Shown here piece after piece: positions 1-6,754 of a stretch of DNA of 22,642 bases; position 1 is the stretch's first letter, and each line of letters opens with the position of its first letter. This stretch comes from JBAWXE01 sp037144255 (GTDB lineage: Bacteria > Bacteroidota > Bacteroidia > Chitinophagales > Chitinophagaceae). The DNA lies in assembly GCA_037144255.1 (NCBI GenBank), contig JBAWXE010000039.1, positions 1 to 22,642 of the forward strand, given 5' to 3'. The translations under genes were made by a program, and so were the position numbers. The notes below the pieces were generated by a model. That model ran no database searches and had not been told where the DNA came from. It was given only the letters and a program-made list of their open reading frames with translations.

Positions 1-250
1 CTTCAATATATGGATAACTATAATTGTATATGGTACTCAATAATACACCATTGTATATCCAATTGTGTGTACGTTTTTTATCGATTGCAATAGTCGCCTT
101 TTGAAGAGACATTTTCTCACCTCTAAATAGTACTTTATCATCAGATATGATAGTAGCTACATCTCCAGTTTTTCTGTGAATAATAGTACTGTTGATAGGA
201 ATACCCATTTCAGTAAATTTTTGCTTTGGGCGACGATTTTTAATTACCAT
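1..250 (-). CDS. Partial protein with RAMA/DUF4357-like N-terminus
   Basis: An open frame starts with ATG at 250 and runs without a stop to the window edge, giving the first 83 residues of a longer protein. After a basic start (MVIKNRRPKQKF) comes a stretch reading MGIPINSTIIHRKTG, then VATIISDDKVLFRGEKMS, LQKAT and, further on, NWIYNGVLLSTIY. The order 'Ile-Pro, short strand, ATV-x-DD-x-KV-x-F-x-GE-x-S-L, then W-x-(Y/N)-G-x-L' resembles from memory the RAMA/DUF4357 fold, a small DNA-associated module found in some restriction-modification and GIY-YIG proteins. That family call is inference from pattern only. The bases and the absence of stops are directly seen. No other start competes, and a promoter-like element lies about 30 bp upstream. 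The function of the whole protein cannot be judged because its C-terminal part is outside the window. Confidence 0.6.
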   Translation of the reverse strand, partial: MVIKNRRPKQKFTEMGIPINSTIIHRKTGDVATIISDDKVLFRGEKMSLQKATIAIDKKRTHNWIYNGVLLSTIYNYSYPYIE

Positions 251-281
251 AGTATATGTATTGGTAGGTAAGGTGTATTTA

Positions 282-312
282 TAAAAATAGTACTAAACAG
301 GGTAGTAAACAA
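282..312 (-). promoter_or_regulatory. Putative Bacteroidota-type promoter of the partial gene ending at 1
   Basis: On the minus strand a TTG (310-312) is followed after exactly 20 bases by TATTTTTA (282-289). This fits the Bacteroidota vegetative pattern of a -33 TTG and a -7 TAnnTTTG with the last base changed to A. It lies 31 bases upstream of the ATG at 250. The architecture is the same as in front of the caspase gene. Motif match only. Confidence 0.4.
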
Positions 313-371
313 GCGTATAAATACGTGAAAATGGGGGGACTATTGAATTTCGGATAATTGTCTATTTTATA

Positions 372-656
372 TTAGAGGTGTATTGAAAGGTCTTCCATCA
401 AAGGGTTTATTGTGTGGATCAGTTCTTCTTTCCATTCCCGTTTCCAGTTCTTTAGTTGTTTTTCTCTTTCGATAGCTGTGTGGATATTGATATGTTCTTC
501 GTAATAAACGAGTACGTTGCAATTGTATTTTGCTGTGAAGTTTTGTCTGTTTGCAGCGTCTTTATGTTCTTCTAGTCGTTTGCGAATGTTGTTTGTTACA
601 CCGATGTATAGGACTGTTCTGTTCATATTGCTGAGGATGTAGACATAGTAGGTCAT
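372..656 (-). CDS. GIY-YIG domain protein (UPF0213/YhbQ-like size)
   Basis: The 94-residue protein is a single GIY-YIG nuclease domain. The first strand reads YYVYILSN (residues 3-10) in place of 'GIY', followed by the second half YIGVT (17-21). An Arg-rich helix (NNIRKRLEEHK, 22-32) carries the usual conserved Arg. The Glu-bearing segment EREKQLKNWKREWK (63-76) holds the expected metal-binding Glu. In this family a tyrosine-assisted, one-metal cleavage of DNA is the known chemistry. The cellular job of stand-alone members, which are common and multicopy in Bacteroidota, is not established. The gene stands alone on the minus strand downstream of hairpin-rich tandem repeats. The start follows directly from the family N-terminus (MTYYVYIL). 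Confidence 0.88.
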   Translation of the reverse strand: MTYYVYILSNMNRTVLYIGVTNNIRKRLEEHKDAANRQNFTAKYNCNVLVYYEEHINIHTAIEREKQLKNWKREWKEELIHTINPLMEDLSIHL

Positions 657-729
657 TATTAAAAATAAAGAAAATTTGATAATTAAGGCTTTATAAAATG
701 GGGATTATATAATTACTGCTCTGCGCAGT

Positions 730-757
730 AAAAAGAGATTGCGGGTCAAGCCCGCAA
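730..757 (-). terminator. Intrinsic-terminator-like hairpin, repeat copy 1
   Basis: Read on the minus strand, the GC-rich stem TTGCGGG/CCCGCAA (loop CTTGA) is followed at once by TCTCTTTTT, the layout of a Rho-independent terminator. It lies downstream of the caspase gene, in its direction of transcription, and upstream of the GIY-YIG gene. The terminator role is inference. Confidence 0.5.
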
Positions 758-847
758 AGACAGGTGGGGTAGTAGGATGAAACAATGGAATAGCAATGAA
801 CATAAATGGTAGGAGACGTATAATGTATAGTTACTGCTCTACGCAGT

Positions 848-875
848 AAAAAGAGATTGCGGGTCAAGCCCGCAA
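848..875 (-). terminator. Intrinsic-terminator-like hairpin, repeat copy 2
   Basis: Same structure as at 730-757, in the second repeat copy: a seven-base-pair GC-rich stem followed on the minus strand by TCTCTTTTT. It would be met first by transcripts leaving the caspase gene, because the equivalent stem in copy three (976-994) has two mismatches. Confidence 0.5.
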
Positions 876-1080
876 AGAAAGGCGGGGGAAGTAGGTTGAA
901 ACAATGGAATAGCAATGAACATAAATGGTAGGAGGCGTATAATGTATAGTTACTGCTTTACGCAGTAAAAAGAGATTGCGGGTCAAGCCATCAAAGATAG
1001 ACGGGGGCGTAGGTTGAAACATTAGTGCAGGGGATGGGCATATAAATATTATCAAGTGTAAGTGATGCAATAAATAGGAA

Positions 1081-1118
1081 TTATCCCTTTACGTCCAGAG
1101 TATCGCGGAGGGTATTGC
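1081..1118 (-). repeat. Duplicated 3' end of the permease gene (remnant copy)
   Basis: These 38 bases match 3691-3728, the last codons and stop of the OppC-like permease gene, at 34 positions. Mismatches are at 1084, 1093, 1100 and 1113. Read on the minus strand in the permease frame the copy encodes NTLRDTLDVKG followed by TAA, against NSLRDILDVKG-TAA in the intact gene. Similarity starts 8 bases after the caspase stop and ends exactly at the permease stop codon. No further upstream part of the permease is present, so this is a gene tail without a gene. Confidence 0.88.
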
Positions 1119-1126
1119 TGCATAGT

Positions 1127-3589
1127 CTACTTCTTATAATATTGAGGGAAGTATTTCTTTACAATATCTGCAAACTGAGGGGTGCTGCGGATATAGTCGA
1201 AGTCTTTGTTGGACTGGAATTCTTCGTATTTAATATAAGATGTGCCGAATTGGCTAAAAGCTGTTTCCAGGTATTTGAGGGCATTGTCCTGATCGTGCAT
1301 GAGTGAGTGGTAATAGGAGAGTTTGTAGTAAGAGAAGAAACTGTCCTGTGGAGTAGTGGAGAGTGAGAGAACCTGCAACCTGTTCTTGATAGATATTTGG
1401 TAACGTTTGCAGAAGTAAGCTACATCTTCGTTCTCGTATAATAGTTCCTTTCCTAAGGTAAGGCTGTCGTTCTTTTGGTCGTTGTGTGAAAAATAAAGCA
1501 GACGATACTTATTGGCAGAATCGGCATTACCCAACATGGAGTAAACGGCATATAATTTGCGTACAGGGAATCTGTAAAAATTGTCTGTAACTATATGCAG
1601 GATGCCTTCTGGAATAAAGTTGGCTTTACCCATTGCTTTTTGGGCAATATTCTGGAACTCAGTAATCATGCTGTCTTTGGAGCAATGCGAGAGATGTTTT
1701 TCTAAGCATTTGTAGTATTTAATGGATGAATCGATTTTGTTTTGTTGCATATAGCAACCGGTGAGTATGCGGTAGCAATAAAAAAGACTAGGTGACACCT
1801 CCAGCGCTTTTTTGGCATATTTGATAGAAGAATCGAATTGCTTATCGGCAAAATAATTGTAGGATTTGTAAAATAGAGAGTAAGAAGCCAGAGGTTCGAG
1901 AGCCAAAGAAGAATCGAGCAGGGATATACTGAGAGCGTCGAACTTAGTGCTTTTGTTTTGTTTGTGATGTGTCTCTAATCTGATCTTGGCTTTGAGGTAA
2001 TAAACTTTTGGCAGCACCCTCATTTCGCGGAGCTTATCGGTGCTGATAAAAGAGCTTAACTGATCTATTTCGGGATCGGTAAAGCGAAAGCTGGAAGCAA
2101 AAGTGTATGGGAACCAGGCTTTGCTTAAACGGAATATCCAATTCGCGCCTTCGAAATCTTGCTTAATGGTTTCATTGATCTTATTGATAGTGCCGGCAAT
2201 GTAATTGCGCTTCATGATACTGATGAGCAATTTGGTATCCTTATTCTCGGGTATCTTATTAAGATAATCGAGAGCAGATACATTGAAACCAGTGATAGTG
2301 CATACCAGAGTATCATCGAATTGATGTAATGTAGTGTCATTAAAATAACCGCGATACAGACCTATGCTATTCTTGTACACGTAATAATTGGCAGTAAGGG
2401 GATAATTGGGGAAATCATTACGATATGTCTTGAAACTATCAGCCAATGAAAATGTACCGGAAGCATTATAACCATCGGAGGACAAGATGTCGTATATAAT
2501 GGAGTTCATTTCCTTAATACCAGAATTGGCTTTGATGTTTTTATCGGGCATAGTAATGTGGGCATTTGTAGTTCCTACTATTATCTCTTTGTTGCCATTA
2601 TCGAGTAAAATTTTGAAGTAGGTATAAAAGTGCTTGATACTATCGGGAAGTGATTTAAGCAACTGGTATTCCAAACCTTTAGTGTCTACATAAGCTATGG
2701 TATTGGGTTCTACGGTATGTTTGAGTAGGTATTTGTTATTGGTGAGCGAAAGGGTAGTCTCCATATTGCCTGTGAGTACAGGTATCTGTGAAATAGGACT
2801 AGCAGCATCGGGTACTTTGTCCATTAAGTAACGATTGAGCTCAAAAAGAGAGACCTTACCATCCTTATTCCTATCTGCCAGTCCAGCCATACCATTTATT
2901 AATTCGTAGCTAAAGAGACCACGGCCGTTGCCCCATTGTTTACCTTCGAGAGAGAGCTCGCCCGACTGGCAGGAAAGGATCTTCACTTCGTCTTTCCATT
3001 GTGTCTTAAGAACACCTGATATGTTCTTCATGCCTTCGAGACCACCGGAAAGATTACCTGAATGGCAGGCATCTGTTATCAATATAGCCTGTACACCATG
3101 AGCAGAGAGAGTGGCAATGTATGTTTGTAGGATATTGATATTAATGGCACTAATAGCATAAACAGAACGAGGCGCATCATAAGGCAATAGGTAGCCATCA
3201 TTGGTGATGACCTTGGATTCGACATCGCCATGGCCGCTGAAGTAGAAAAATACCTTGTCGCCTTTTTGGGCTTTGTTGCTACATATGTTGTCCAGCTCGG
3301 TTAGAATGTTACCATCGGTTGCATTCTCGTTGGTAAGGAGGGTGATATTATTAGAATCGATACCGGAAGAGATGAGGAAGTCACGAAATTCGATGGCATC
3401 TTTATCGGCAAATTGTAAAGCAGGAATGGCAGGGTTCTTGTACTTAGAAATACCAATGATGAGCCCGTAAGTTTTACCATTAGCTGCTTCTGTTGGGTTA
3501 GTAGCCGTACTGAGGCCTTTAGTGGCCTGAGCAAATGCAGTAGTGTTGAGACATAGTAGGTATATAACCAAAATAAATAATCCCTTCAT
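1127..3589 (-). CDS. Secreted caspase-family (C14) protein with EF-hand-like loop and TPR-like C-terminus
   Basis: The 820-residue protein starts with a signal peptide (MKGLFILVIYLLCLNTTAFA, cleavage before Gln21). The peptidase C14 domain spans about residues 39-260: YGLIIGISKY opens it, the catalytic His is in FYFSGHGD (His120) and the catalytic Cys in ITDACHSG (Cys175). Residues 239-250 (DRNKDGKVSLFE) form a perfect 12-position EF-hand loop, suggesting calcium binding at the end of the protease domain. A long middle part (about 290-550) is unassigned. Residues about 560-650 and 730-790 look like TPR helices (for example KQFDSSIKYAKKALEVSP). Such proteins are clan CD cysteine peptidases, usually cleaving after basic residues in bacteria. 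Substrate and export route beyond Sec are unknown. The gene is monocistronic between a putative promoter and terminator hairpins, and lies inside a pair of 38-bp direct repeats. Confidence 0.9.
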   Translation of the reverse strand: MKGLFILVIYLLCLNTTAFAQATKGLSTATNPTEAANGKTYGLIIGISKYKNPAIPALQFADKDAIEFRDFLISSGIDSNNITLLTNENATDGNILTELDNICSNKAQKGDKVFFYFSGHGDVESKVITNDGYLLPYDAPRSVYAISAININILQTYIATLSAHGVQAILITDACHSGNLSGGLEGMKNISGVLKTQWKDEVKILSCQSGELSLEGKQWGNGRGLFSYELINGMAGLADRNKDGKVSLFELNRYLMDKVPDAASPISQIPVLTGNMETTLSLTNNKYLLKHTVEPNTIAYVDTKGLEYQLLKSLPDSIKHFYTYFKILLDNGNKEIIVGTTNAHITMPDKNIKANSGIKEMNSIIYDILSSDGYNASGTFSLADSFKTYRNDFPNYPLTANYYVYKNSIGLYRGYFNDTTLHQFDDTLVCTITGFNVSALDYLNKIPENKDTKLLISIMKRNYIAGTINKINETIKQDFEGANWIFRLSKAWFPYTFASSFRFTDPEIDQLSSFISTDKLREMRVLPKVYYLKAKIRLETHHKQNKSTKFDALSISLLDSSLALEPLASYSLFYKSYNYFADKQFDSSIKYAKKALEVSPSLFYCYRILTGCYMQQNKIDSSIKYYKCLEKHLSHCSKDSMITEFQNIAQKAMGKANFIPEGILHIVTDNFYRFPVRKLYAVYSMLGNADSANKYRLLYFSHNDQKNDSLTLGKELLYENEDVAYFCKRYQISIKNRLQVLSLSTTPQDSFFSYYKLSYYHSLMHDQDNALKYLETAFSQFGTSYIKYEEFQSNKDFDYIRSTPQFADIVKKYFPQYYKK

Positions 3590-3650
3590 TATTTGGAAAT
3601 TGAAAAGTAAGTATAGTTGAAGAATAAAATACAGGAGGAATTATACCTTA

Positions 3651-3681
3651 TAAAAGTAACCAATATATAGATGTAAAACAA
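3651..3681 (-). promoter_or_regulatory. Putative promoter of the caspase gene
   Basis: On the minus strand TTG (3679-3681) is followed after 20 bases by TACTTTTA (3651-3658). This matches the Bacteroidota -33/-7 pattern except for A in place of the final G. It lies about 60 bases upstream of the caspase start codon, inside the segment bounded by the 38-bp repeats, so the gene would carry its own promoter. Confidence 0.45.
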
Positions 3682-3690
3682 GAGGCGCAT

Positions 3691-3728
3691 TTAGCCCTTT
3701 ACATCCAGAATATCGCGGAGGGAATTGC
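3691..3728 (-). repeat. Native copy of the 38-bp direct repeat (permease 3' end)
   Basis: This is the stop codon and last coding bases of the OppC-like permease gene. It is repeated at 1081-1118 with 34 of 38 identities in the same orientation. The two copies bracket the caspase gene and its promoter; the repeat spacing is 2610 bp. Confidence 0.88.
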
Positions 3729-4815
3729 CAAGGACATTGAAAGAATAAACCAGTAACATAATGGCTATGCCTGGGATGAGTGCCAGTAACGGGCGATTAG
3801 TAAGCAGGAAATTGTAATGTTCTTTGATCATGAGACCCCAAGACGGCTGTGGTGGTTGCACACCAATACCCAAAAAACTCAAACCAGCCTCTGTAAGTAT
3901 AGCAGCAGCGAAGTTACTAGCTGCAATGACCATGAGCGGCCCAGCGATATTGGGCAGTATATGGCGATAAATAATACGCAGATCACTAAGTCCTAGGGCG
4001 CGGGCAGCAGAAATGTATTCCATCTCCCGCAATACTAATACCTGACCACGGATAAGACGTGCAGCAGTTACCCACATGGTAAGGCCAATGGCAATGAATA
4101 TCTCCCAAAAGCCTTTGCCGATAGTGAGTGTGATGGCGAATACTAATAGCAAGGTAGGTATGGACCAGAGGATATTGATGAACCACATAACAATAGCATC
4201 GACCCGGCCACCAAAGTAGCCAGCTGCTGCACCTAGAATGATACCTATGGTTAGTGATAGGAAAACAGACACAAGACCAACTGAAATACTAACACGAGAA
4301 CCTACCAGCAAGCGAGAGAGAATATCGCGACCATATCGATCTGTACCTAGATAGTATGTGTGCCATATGATGCTGTGCTGAATGATATAACGGCGCTGCA
4401 ATGCGAGGGGTCGAGTGCGTTGCGATGCAGGTAATAAATCATGCAGGTGATATACTTGTACATCCTGCATACCTTCATCTATATAATGACGAACAAGGAG
4501 GGAGTCGCCAGTGAACTTAAAAGCATTAATAGGCAAGTACTGATAATAGGAAGGAGTACCATTGAACCATTCGGAAGTGGGGGAATCGTGAAGTTGTAAA
4601 GTGCTTTTAGGGATGAGCAACATGCGCTTGGTGAAGCCGGGGCGACGAGCACCCAGTTCTACTACCATACGATTGGCATTAGGTGTATTATCAGGAGCCA
4701 GTACATAAGCGAATATAGATAATAGACAGGTAAGCCAAATAATAGCTATTGCGATCAAGCCGGAAGGCTTGCGCAGCAGTTTGGAGAAAATACCCGGTGT
4801 GTTATCTGTACTCAT
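3691..4815 (-). CDS. ABC transporter permease, OppC/DppC family
   Basis: A 374-residue inner-membrane permease for peptide or nickel-type ABC importers. The first membrane helix is at about 18-40. An unusually long periplasmic segment (about 41-150) follows, then the family hallmark LGTDRYGRDILSR (156-168). The cluster of helices holds the EAA loop that contacts the ATPase (EYISAARALG from residue 266, ending in HILPN at 289). The family motif TEAGLSFLGIG is at 308-318, and the protein ends NSLRDILDVKG. Known partners would be an OppB-like permease, a binding protein and one or two ATPases. None is in the window, so they are encoded elsewhere. It starts 14 bp after the M28 peptidase stop, so the two are probably cotranscribed, consistent with outside breakdown and uptake of peptides. 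The 3' end is duplicated at 1081-1118. Confidence 0.93.
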   Translation of the reverse strand: MSTDNTPGIFSKLLRKPSGLIAIAIIWLTCLLSIFAYVLAPDNTPNANRMVVELGARRPGFTKRMLLIPKSTLQLHDSPTSEWFNGTPSYYQYLPINAFKFTGDSLLVRHYIDEGMQDVQVYHLHDLLPASQRTRPLALQRRYIIQHSIIWHTYYLGTDRYGRDILSRLLVGSRVSISVGLVSVFLSLTIGIILGAAAGYFGGRVDAIVMWFINILWSIPTLLLVFAITLTIGKGFWEIFIAIGLTMWVTAARLIRGQVLVLREMEYISAARALGLSDLRIIYRHILPNIAGPLMVIAASNFAAAILTEAGLSFLGIGVQPPQPSWGLMIKEHYNFLLTNRPLLALIPGIAIMLLVYSFNVLGNSLRDILDVKG

Positions 4816-4829
4816 TTATAATAAAGCAA

Positions 4830-6209
4830 CTATTTCATTCCATATTGGCTGATAAGGTACACCAAAGCTGTGAGTGTGGTGGCACCGATCTTCAGTTCGC
4901 GATGATTGACCTGTTCGAAAACATCGTTATTGGTATGGTGCAAGTCGAAATAACGTTGCTGATCGGGCATAAGACCAGCCAGTGGCACATGCTGTTTGCC
5001 TAAAGGGCCTATATCTGAGCCGCCTTCGTGATGCGAAAAATCGTACACACCATAAGGGAGGAACAGCGGTGCAAAGAAACGAATCTTGCGACGCTGAGCA
5101 TCAGTCATTTCCATGCCAATACCACGAGGAGAGAATCCACCGGCGTCGGTTTCGATAGCGAGAATATGGTTTTCATTATGCGTCTTAGCAGAATCTGCAT
5201 AAGCGACGCCACCGCGAATACCATTTTCCTCATTCATAAAGAGTACGGCACGTATGGTACGTTTTGGACGCATTTGTAGCGCTTTGAAAGCGCGTAATAC
5301 CTCTATGGATTGTACACAGCCTGTACCATCGTCGCTTGCACCTTCGCCCACATCCCATGAATCGAGGTGACCACCTACTACAATTATTTCTTCGGGATAT
5401 TCAGAACCCTTTATCTCGCCAATGACATTGTAAGACATGACACTATCGCGCATTTGGCATTCGGACTGTATGCGAGCAGATACTAGCCCTTTCATACATT
5501 TTTCTTCCAGCATATCGGCAGTTTTGTTGCCTATGGCAATAGAAGGTACATGTTTTACAGTATCAGCAGGGTAGCGCATTGCGCCCGTATGGGGGAAATC
5601 ATCTATTCCAGTGGAAAGAGAGCGGATGATAACTCCCGCTACACCACGTTGAGCGGCCATTTCGGGGGCCATCCAACGGTACTTGCCGGCATCGCCATAA
5701 CCTTGAAAAGTATTGATATAATCCTGACGAAACCTGTAATTGAAGAAAATAATCTTGCCTTTTAACTCCTGATCTGATAAAGCCTTAAAAGCATCCAGAT
5801 CTTTGACCATAAGTACATTGGCCTCCAGTATTTTGCCATCAGAGCCTATGGAATTGCCAATAGAGAGCATTGGTACATCTATATAAGTACCCTTAGCACC
5901 GAATTTTAATTGCATGCTCTCCTTGCCACGTACCCAATGAGGTACTTTTACAGGTTGTAGCCATACCTTATCTGCACCAGTGGCTTCCATAGCTTTTTGA
6001 CCCCATTCTACGGCCTTGGCAGCAGCTGGAGAACCTGAAAGGCGTTTGCCTACCTGCTTACACAGAACCCTCAAGTTATCGTAACAAGTGCCATGCAACA
6101 TGATCTCGTTGGAAAACTGACGGATGGTAACGGAATCCTGAGAGAGGTCCTGTGCATGTGCAGAGCCTAATGCAGCAATAAAGAGAACGGAGAGGAGAGG
6201 TCGTTTCAT
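4830..6209 (-). CDS. Secreted M28 family zinc metallopeptidase (carboxypeptidase Q-like)
   Basis: The 459-residue protein has a Sec signal peptide (residues 1-19, ending AHA before Gln20). Between about 110 and 250 lies a PA-like inserted domain. The di-zinc site of family M28 is complete: His281 and Asp283 in GGHLDSWD, Asp293 in ASDDGTG, Glu327-Glu328 in MNEENG, Asp355 in ETDAGG, and His425 in DLHHTNND. The overall order resembles plasma glutamate carboxypeptidase (carboxypeptidase Q), a dipeptidase or aminopeptidase, rather than the bacterial PepB/Lap type. It would act in the periplasm or outside and release amino acids or dipeptides. It is the first gene of a two-gene unit with the OppC-like permease. 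The start gives a standard signal peptide and no upstream alternative is better. Exact substrate is unknown. Confidence 0.92.
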   Translation of the reverse strand: MKRPLLSVLFIAALGSAHAQDLSQDSVTIRQFSNEIMLHGTCYDNLRVLCKQVGKRLSGSPAAAKAVEWGQKAMEATGADKVWLQPVKVPHWVRGKESMQLKFGAKGTYIDVPMLSIGNSIGSDGKILEANVLMVKDLDAFKALSDQELKGKIIFFNYRFRQDYINTFQGYGDAGKYRWMAPEMAAQRGVAGVIIRSLSTGIDDFPHTGAMRYPADTVKHVPSIAIGNKTADMLEEKCMKGLVSARIQSECQMRDSVMSYNVIGEIKGSEYPEEIIVVGGHLDSWDVGEGASDDGTGCVQSIEVLRAFKALQMRPKRTIRAVLFMNEENGIRGGVAYADSAKTHNENHILAIETDAGGFSPRGIGMEMTDAQRRKIRFFAPLFLPYGVYDFSHHEGGSDIGPLGKQHVPLAGLMPDQQRYFDLHHTNNDVFEQVNHRELKIGATTLTALVYLISQYGMK

Positions 6210-6296
6210 ACTATAAAAGTAAAATCTTCATGATGATTTTAAAGGGGGAAATTAGAATAATGGTAATCCTTACCTTTATGACTGCAAAATAGCCGT

Positions 6297-6629
6297 ATGA
6301 AGAAAGTATGTATATTAATGGCACTATGTGCTATAGTGTTGAGTTTCAGTAATTGTACACCTAAGATGTTTGGGGGAGAAACATCAGGATCGGATAGTAG
6401 TACTATTGCAGCTATACGCAGTAAGTACAGTGTAGATGAGTTGGAGACAGGCAGACTGATATTCAAAGGGAATTGCGGAGAATGTCATAAGTTGAAAATG
6501 CCGGGGACACGCACTATTCACCAATGGGAGAGGATATTGCCAAAAATGATCAGAAAATCGAAGTTAGACGACAACAAAGCGCATTTGGTTGGGGCATATG
6601 TGATATCTAATGCCAAACAGACACATTAA
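6297..6629 (+). CDS. Small c-type cytochrome lipoprotein
   Basis: The 110-residue protein begins with a lipoprotein signal (MKKVCILMALCAIVLSFSNC) whose likely lipidated residue is Cys20; the lipobox is relaxed, as is common in Bacteroidota. One haem-binding motif, C60-G-E-C63-H64, lies in GRLIFKGNCGECHKL, the usual start of a monohaem cytochrome c fold. Met84 in ILPKMIRK is a good candidate sixth ligand. The mature domain of about 65 residues is short for class I cytochromes but typical of small Bacteroidota 'cytochrome c' lipoproteins. It should be membrane-anchored on the periplasmic side and carry electrons; the partner is not visible. It stands divergent from the M28 peptidase gene and 125 bp ahead of bshA. 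Confidence 0.85.
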   Translation: MKKVCILMALCAIVLSFSNCTPKMFGGETSGSDSSTIAAIRSKYSVDELETGRLIFKGNCGECHKLKMPGTRTIHQWERILPKMIRKSKLDDNKAHLVGAYVISNAKQTH

Positions 6630-6754
6630 GTGTATATATATTGCTGAAGTGCCTATTAAGAATGCTGATAGTGATTATTATCGATTAATTAATACTGAAA
6701 CGTGATATTTGCAAACGGTTACGGAAAGTAGCTAGAATAATAAAAGACAGAAAG

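Larger units (their letters stand above)
713..1022. repeat. Tandem repeat, 2.6 copies of a ~118-bp unit with two hairpins each
   Basis: Copies start at 713, 831 and 950 (periods 118 and 119 bp); the third breaks off near 1022. Each copy opens with a hairpin with arms TTACTGC/GCAGTAA and a 5-base loop (713-731, 831-849, 950-968). The loops differ (TCTGC, TCTAC, TTTAC) while the arms are identical. Seven bases later comes a second hairpin with arms TTGCGGG/CCCGCAA around TCAAG (739-757, 857-875). In copy three this second stem is broken (TTGCGGG against CCATCAA, 976-994). The rest of the unit (including GAAACAATGGAATAGCAATG) is nearly identical between copies. The whole gene-free stretch 657-1126 holds this array plus about 100 bp of unique AT-rich DNA and, at 1081-1118, a duplicated permease gene end. 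The short palindrome resembles REP-like dispersed elements of other genomes. No RAYT-type transposase is visible nearby. Confidence 0.9.

Noticed and set aside
713..1022. CRISPR array
   Set aside because: The whole 118-bp unit is repeated, with no unique spacers between short repeats. There are no cas genes, and only three copies.
691..1070. Two overlapping minus-strand frames of 74 and 68 residues with near-identical internal segments
   Set aside because: They lie wholly in the tandem hairpin repeats. The repeated protein segment is explained by the DNA repeat, and there is no sensible start context or fold.
1111..1126. Start of a short frame (MQQYPPRYSGRKG...) beginning inside the duplicated permease tail
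   Set aside because: Only about 22 codons, out of the permease frame, and no ribosome-binding signal or similarity. It is a by-product of the duplicated sequence.
6271..6278. TACCTTTA as promoter of the cytochrome gene
   Set aside because: Only 7 of 8 bases of the -7 pattern match, there is no -33 TTG at a fitting distance, and the leader would be about 10 bases. Too weak to list as a feature.
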